Below are positions 62,285-64,000 of a stretch of DNA of 64,000 nt, piece by piece. The DNA comes from Bacteroidales bacterium (GTDB lineage Bacteria > Bacteroidota > Bacteroidia > Bacteroidales > UBA3824): NCBI GenBank assembly GCA_016293845.1, contig JAEDDH010000008.1, positions 57,965-121,964 of the forward strand, given 5' to 3'. Positions within the stretch are counted from its first letter, which is position 1. Every line of letters starts with the position of its first letter. The position numbers and the translations under genes were made by a program. A model generated the notes under the pieces. It was given only the letters and a program-made list of their open reading frames with translations, had not been told where the DNA came from and made no database searches.

Positions 62285-62698
62285 ATGATGACGACGGACA
62301 AGATTAAACAGGCAGGATTGAAGGCAACGCCCCAGCGCAGAGTTGTATATGAAGTTATGACGGAACTCGGACATGCGCAGATGGAGGAGATATTGTCGGC
62401 GGTGCAGGCGAAAGTCTGCAACATGACCCTTTCGACCGTGTATCGTATCTTGGATTCGTTTTGTAAGGTCAATCTGCTTGCGATGATATGTCATCCTGAA
62501 ACGGGCAAATGTTATTACGACATTACCGCTCACGAGCATCATCATCTGTGCGTTGGCAACAAAATCGTCGATTTCGACGATTCGGAACTCTCCGCCCTGA
62601 TTCGCCGCTACCTTAAAGAAAAATATGTGGTGGAGTCGGATGAGGAGATTACGAAGATACAGGTGCAGATAATAACGGACAAGAAAACAACCAAATAA
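62285..62698 (+). CDS. Fur/PerR family metal-dependent regulator
   Basis: 137 residues from the ATG at 62285 (62288 is also possible; an upstream extension would cross the operator). N-terminal winged helix (KATPQRRVVYEVMTEL, MTLSTVYRILDSF) and C-terminal dimerisation/metal domain with ETGKCYYDITAHEHHHLCVG. The CxxC structural zinc pairs of Fur and PerR are missing. By motif it is closest to the PerR/Fur group but metal and signal cannot be read. Codon use is richer in G/C than in the neighbouring genes. A pterin-synthase-like gene follows after 30 bases. Confidence 0.85.
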   Translation: MMTTDKIKQAGLKATPQRRVVYEVMTELGHAQMEEILSAVQAKVCNMTLSTVYRILDSFCKVNLLAMICHPETGKCYYDITAHEHHHLCVGNKIVDFDDSELSALIRRYLKEKYVVESDEEITKIQVQIITDKKTTK

Positions 62699-62728
62699 CA
62701 AATGTTAAACCAATAAATAATTACGATC

Positions 62729-63295
62729 ATGAGAAGTATCACAACATTCGATTTGCAGTATGCACACCGTTTCTATGGTTTTAAGGGCGAGGCTCAATAT
62801 CTTCATGGACACACGGGTGTATTGACTATTGAGGTGGAGGACACCATAAACGAGGGCGTAAACTTTGTATTCCCGTGCAACGAGATTCAGAAAACCGCAT
62901 GGGAGGTGTTGAAGAACTTCGACCACGCTCTGATTTTGCGCGAGGACGATCCGCTGTTGCCTGCCGTTCTCGATGTCTATGACAAGCAGGGCATCCGCAA
63001 CGGTCATCCGCAGAACACGATGAAGGGCGAAGCCTTCAAAACGGATCTTGCAACCGCTTATCCCGACTGCCGTCTGGTCGTAACCAAGGAGACCATGACT
63101 GTCGAGGGCATGATTAAAATCGTCTATGACCTGCTCAAAGACAAACTCAACATCGCCAAGATTACCTTTACGAGCGGTGTCAATGCAGCCTCTGCCGAGT
63201 TTGAAGTAAATAAAACCATCGAGCGTTGCCCGTTGTGCGGTATCGCTTTGGATAAGGATGGCGTGTGCCATAAATGCGGCTATCGCAAGAAGTAG
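62729..63295 (+). CDS. 6-pyruvoyl-tetrahydropterin synthase/QueD-like protein with C-terminal zinc ribbon
   Basis: 188 residues. PTPS/QueD T-fold with zinc ligands His13 (YAHRF), His26 and His28 (LHGH), a DH pair in FDHALIL, and a family-like Glu in TVEGMIK. The catalytic Cys of CxxxHGH is absent: Ala22 stands there (EAQYLHGH). An insertion of about 40 residues (LDVYDKQGIRNGHP to YPDCRL) and a C-terminal ribbon CPLCG...CHKCGYRKK are extra. QueD makes CPH4 for queuosine and related pathways; without the Cys the reaction would differ or be lost. Likely in an operon with the Fur-like gene. Codon texture differs from the rest of the window. Confidence 0.8.
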   Translation: MRSITTFDLQYAHRFYGFKGEAQYLHGHTGVLTIEVEDTINEGVNFVFPCNEIQKTAWEVLKNFDHALILREDDPLLPAVLDVYDKQGIRNGHPQNTMKGEAFKTDLATAYPDCRLVVTKETMTVEGMIKIVYDLLKDKLNIAKITFTSGVNAASAEFEVNKTIERCPLCGIALDKDGVCHKCGYRKK

Positions 63296-63316
63296 CATTA
63301 TATCTCGATTGTATGC

Positions 63317-63347
63317 AAACAGGTCGGTAAATGCCGACCTGTTTTTA
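63317..63347 (+). terminator. Terminator after the pterin-synthase-like gene
   Basis: aaacaggtcgg (63317-63327) and ccgacctgttt (63334-63344) with a six-base loop and a T-run. Strong. Confidence 0.9.
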
Positions 63348-63420
63348 TTTGTGAATTCATTAGTGTCCAGAGAAAAAATCTCCGATAGTGTTATCAAAGA
63401 GTTACCCAAACAATAAAGAA

Positions 63421-63501
63421 ATGAAGTTTATGCGCGAGATGAATTGGCTTCGTTTAATGCTTTTTTTGCTTATGCTCTTTTTTGTGAGCAATGCAATTTA
63501 A
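63421..63501 (+). CDS. Possible 26-residue hydrophobic peptide
   Basis: ATG at 63421 to TAA at 63499-63501. A charged start (KFMREMNW) and then a single predicted membrane helix (LMLFLLMLFFVSNAI). A GTG-started frame of 17 codons (63363-63416) lies just upstream. No ribosome site or promoter is clear. It ends at the edge of the large palindrome. It could be a random open frame, a decayed transposase fragment or a type-I-toxin-like peptide. Confidence 0.25.
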   Translation: MKFMREMNWLRLMLFLLMLFFVSNAI

Positions 63502-63699
63502 CCCAAATCGGGCATTAGAGCCTAAACAGATTTTGTTTTATTGTCGAGCAGATTGGCTATCTTTGTAACGCAGGCATAGCGGGCTACGTCAAGTTACAAA
63601 GACAGGCAAGATGCCGACAAGAAAATAAAATCTGTTAGGAAACAACACAAAAACGAGAAGTTTTGAACTTTTGTGGTCTAATGACCGATTTGGGTTTAA
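63498..63699. repeat. 200-bp imperfect palindrome with an internal promoter-like box
   Basis: The left arm ttaacccaaatcgg...cattaga (63498-63518) is matched inversely by tctaatgaccgatttgggtttaa near 63678-63699. Inside, aacagattttgttttattgtcg and cgacaagaaaataaaatctgtt form a second arm pair, and ctttgtaac with gttacaaag the innermost pair around a short centre. About 35 bases occur on the right arm only. The left arm holds TATCTTTG (63558-63565). No open frame. It looks like a MITE or structured-RNA element. Confidence 0.7.
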
Positions 63700-63951
63700 C
63701 AAACATCGGAAGAAAAAAAATTGAGAACCTAACAATTGAGTTCTTGACTAAAAACTAACACACCTAACAATATAAAAAATGTTTTCAACCCTTTTATTGG
63801 ATGTCAATAAATCCTTGACAAACAGAATATTGTACAAATATAAAAGCCCCCTTCAAAAAGCGGGTGTCCCTCGGTATTGCCACTGTGCCAAGGAGAGTTT
63901 CAGTGGTTATAATAATATTTGGAGAATACAAATAATAATCCTATCTTTGCG
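63700..63951. other. AT-rich gap after the palindrome
   Basis: Contains small hairpins (agaac...gttct near 63723-63745; ccactg...cagtgg near 63880-63906) and a G/C-rich island around 63847-63895 that might be a remnant of coding DNA or a small RNA; nothing firm. Confidence 0.3.
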
Positions 63952-63959
63952 AAGAATAT
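63952..63959 (+). promoter_or_regulatory. -7 box (TATCTTTG) for the last gene
   Basis: Exact TAnnTTTG 21 bases before the ATG at 63973. Confidence 0.6.
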
Positions 63960-63972
63960 TAAAGTGCAGAAT

Positions 63973-64000
63973 ATGGCAAACTACATCAGATTCGATTGGG
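63973..64000 (+). CDS. Start of a PD-(D/E)XK/Rpn-type nuclease-transposase protein (partial)
   Basis: Only nine codons are inside the window: MANYIRFDW. This opening is very close to the N-terminus (xYIRFDWAxKRLLR) of the Bacteroidota PD-(D/E)XK nuclease family transposases and related Rpn recombination-promoting nucleases. Its own promoter box lies just before. Identity rests on nine residues plus context. Confidence 0.45.

Noticed and set aside
62705..63409. 234-codon minus-strand frame opposite the QueD-like gene
   Set aside because: Covers the terminator and the antisense of a gene with clear zinc motifs.

Overview
The window is chromosomal DNA from a member of the phylum Bacteroidota, most likely order Bacteroidales; the genus cannot be fixed from sequence alone. 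Evidence: many genes are preceded by the Bacteroidota -7 box TAnnTTTG rather than a sigma70 -10 box; Shine-Dalgarno sequences are mostly absent; RpoB, RpoC and EF-Tu have Bacteroidota-like length and sequence; and there are several lineage-typical families (TonB-dependent receptors, PG_1098-type methyltransferase, TPR-SpoIIE phosphatase, AAA-ATPase-like/PD-(D/E)XK protein, DUF3467, IS4 transposase with DUF4372). G+C looks moderate (low to mid 40s by eye).

Layout. 1-5404: end of a histidine operon (hisA-hisF), convergent purE, then hpt-adk-lrp-mqnE-MBL hydrolase in tight succession. 5895-10999: MsbA-like ABC exporter and a GT-C glycosyltransferase, then rpsU, a XerC/D recombinase and the ribosome hibernation factor hpf. 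11112-24485: a classic translation/transcription supercluster, tRNA-Thr, -Tyr, -Gly, -Thr, tuf, tRNA-Trp, secE, nusG, rplK, rplA, rplJ, rplL, rpoB, rpoC and a DUF3467 gene, closed by a strong terminator. 24540-28000: an accessory patch with REP-like repeats, a helical orphan protein, and an AAA-ATPase/PD-(D/E)XK gene flanked by 28-bp near-direct repeats. 28043-33933: a four-gene operon of secreted or envelope proteins. 34039-36273: XRE-cupin regulator plus an acyl-CoA synthetase.

36409-43320 is the most distinctive region: a compact carrier-protein pathway with two ketosynthases, three acyl carrier proteins, a GT2 glycosyltransferase and an AMP-dependent acyl/aryl ligase. It resembles a stripped-down aryl-polyene/flexirubin-type locus. 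Its second ketosynthase is a fusion of a complete FabF-like enzyme with a C-terminal domain resembling the stand-alone chain-length-factor-like proteins (PF13723) of those loci. No ketoreductase, dehydratase, acyltransferase or exporter is present, so it must borrow these functions or make something different. It is followed by a TonB receptor, a TPR/SpoIIE phosphatase and a second TonB receptor with a large unusual insertion.

51610-60177 holds a von Willebrand A protein with a small partner on the minus strand, ispE, and an operon of two large membrane sensors (Cache-like, GAF, PAS, coiled coil) that lack any recognisable output domain, plus a zinc-ribbon/TM2 protein. 60379-61113 encodes an RRM protein with an Asn/Gly/Tyr/Arg low-complexity tail. 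From 61190 to the end the DNA looks mobile: an internally deleted IS4-family element, a Fur-like regulator with a pterin-synthase-like gene (lacking the catalytic Cys, carrying a zinc ribbon) of different codon texture, a 200-bp imperfect palindrome carrying a promoter-like box, and the first nine codons of what looks like a PD-(D/E)XK/Rpn-type protein.
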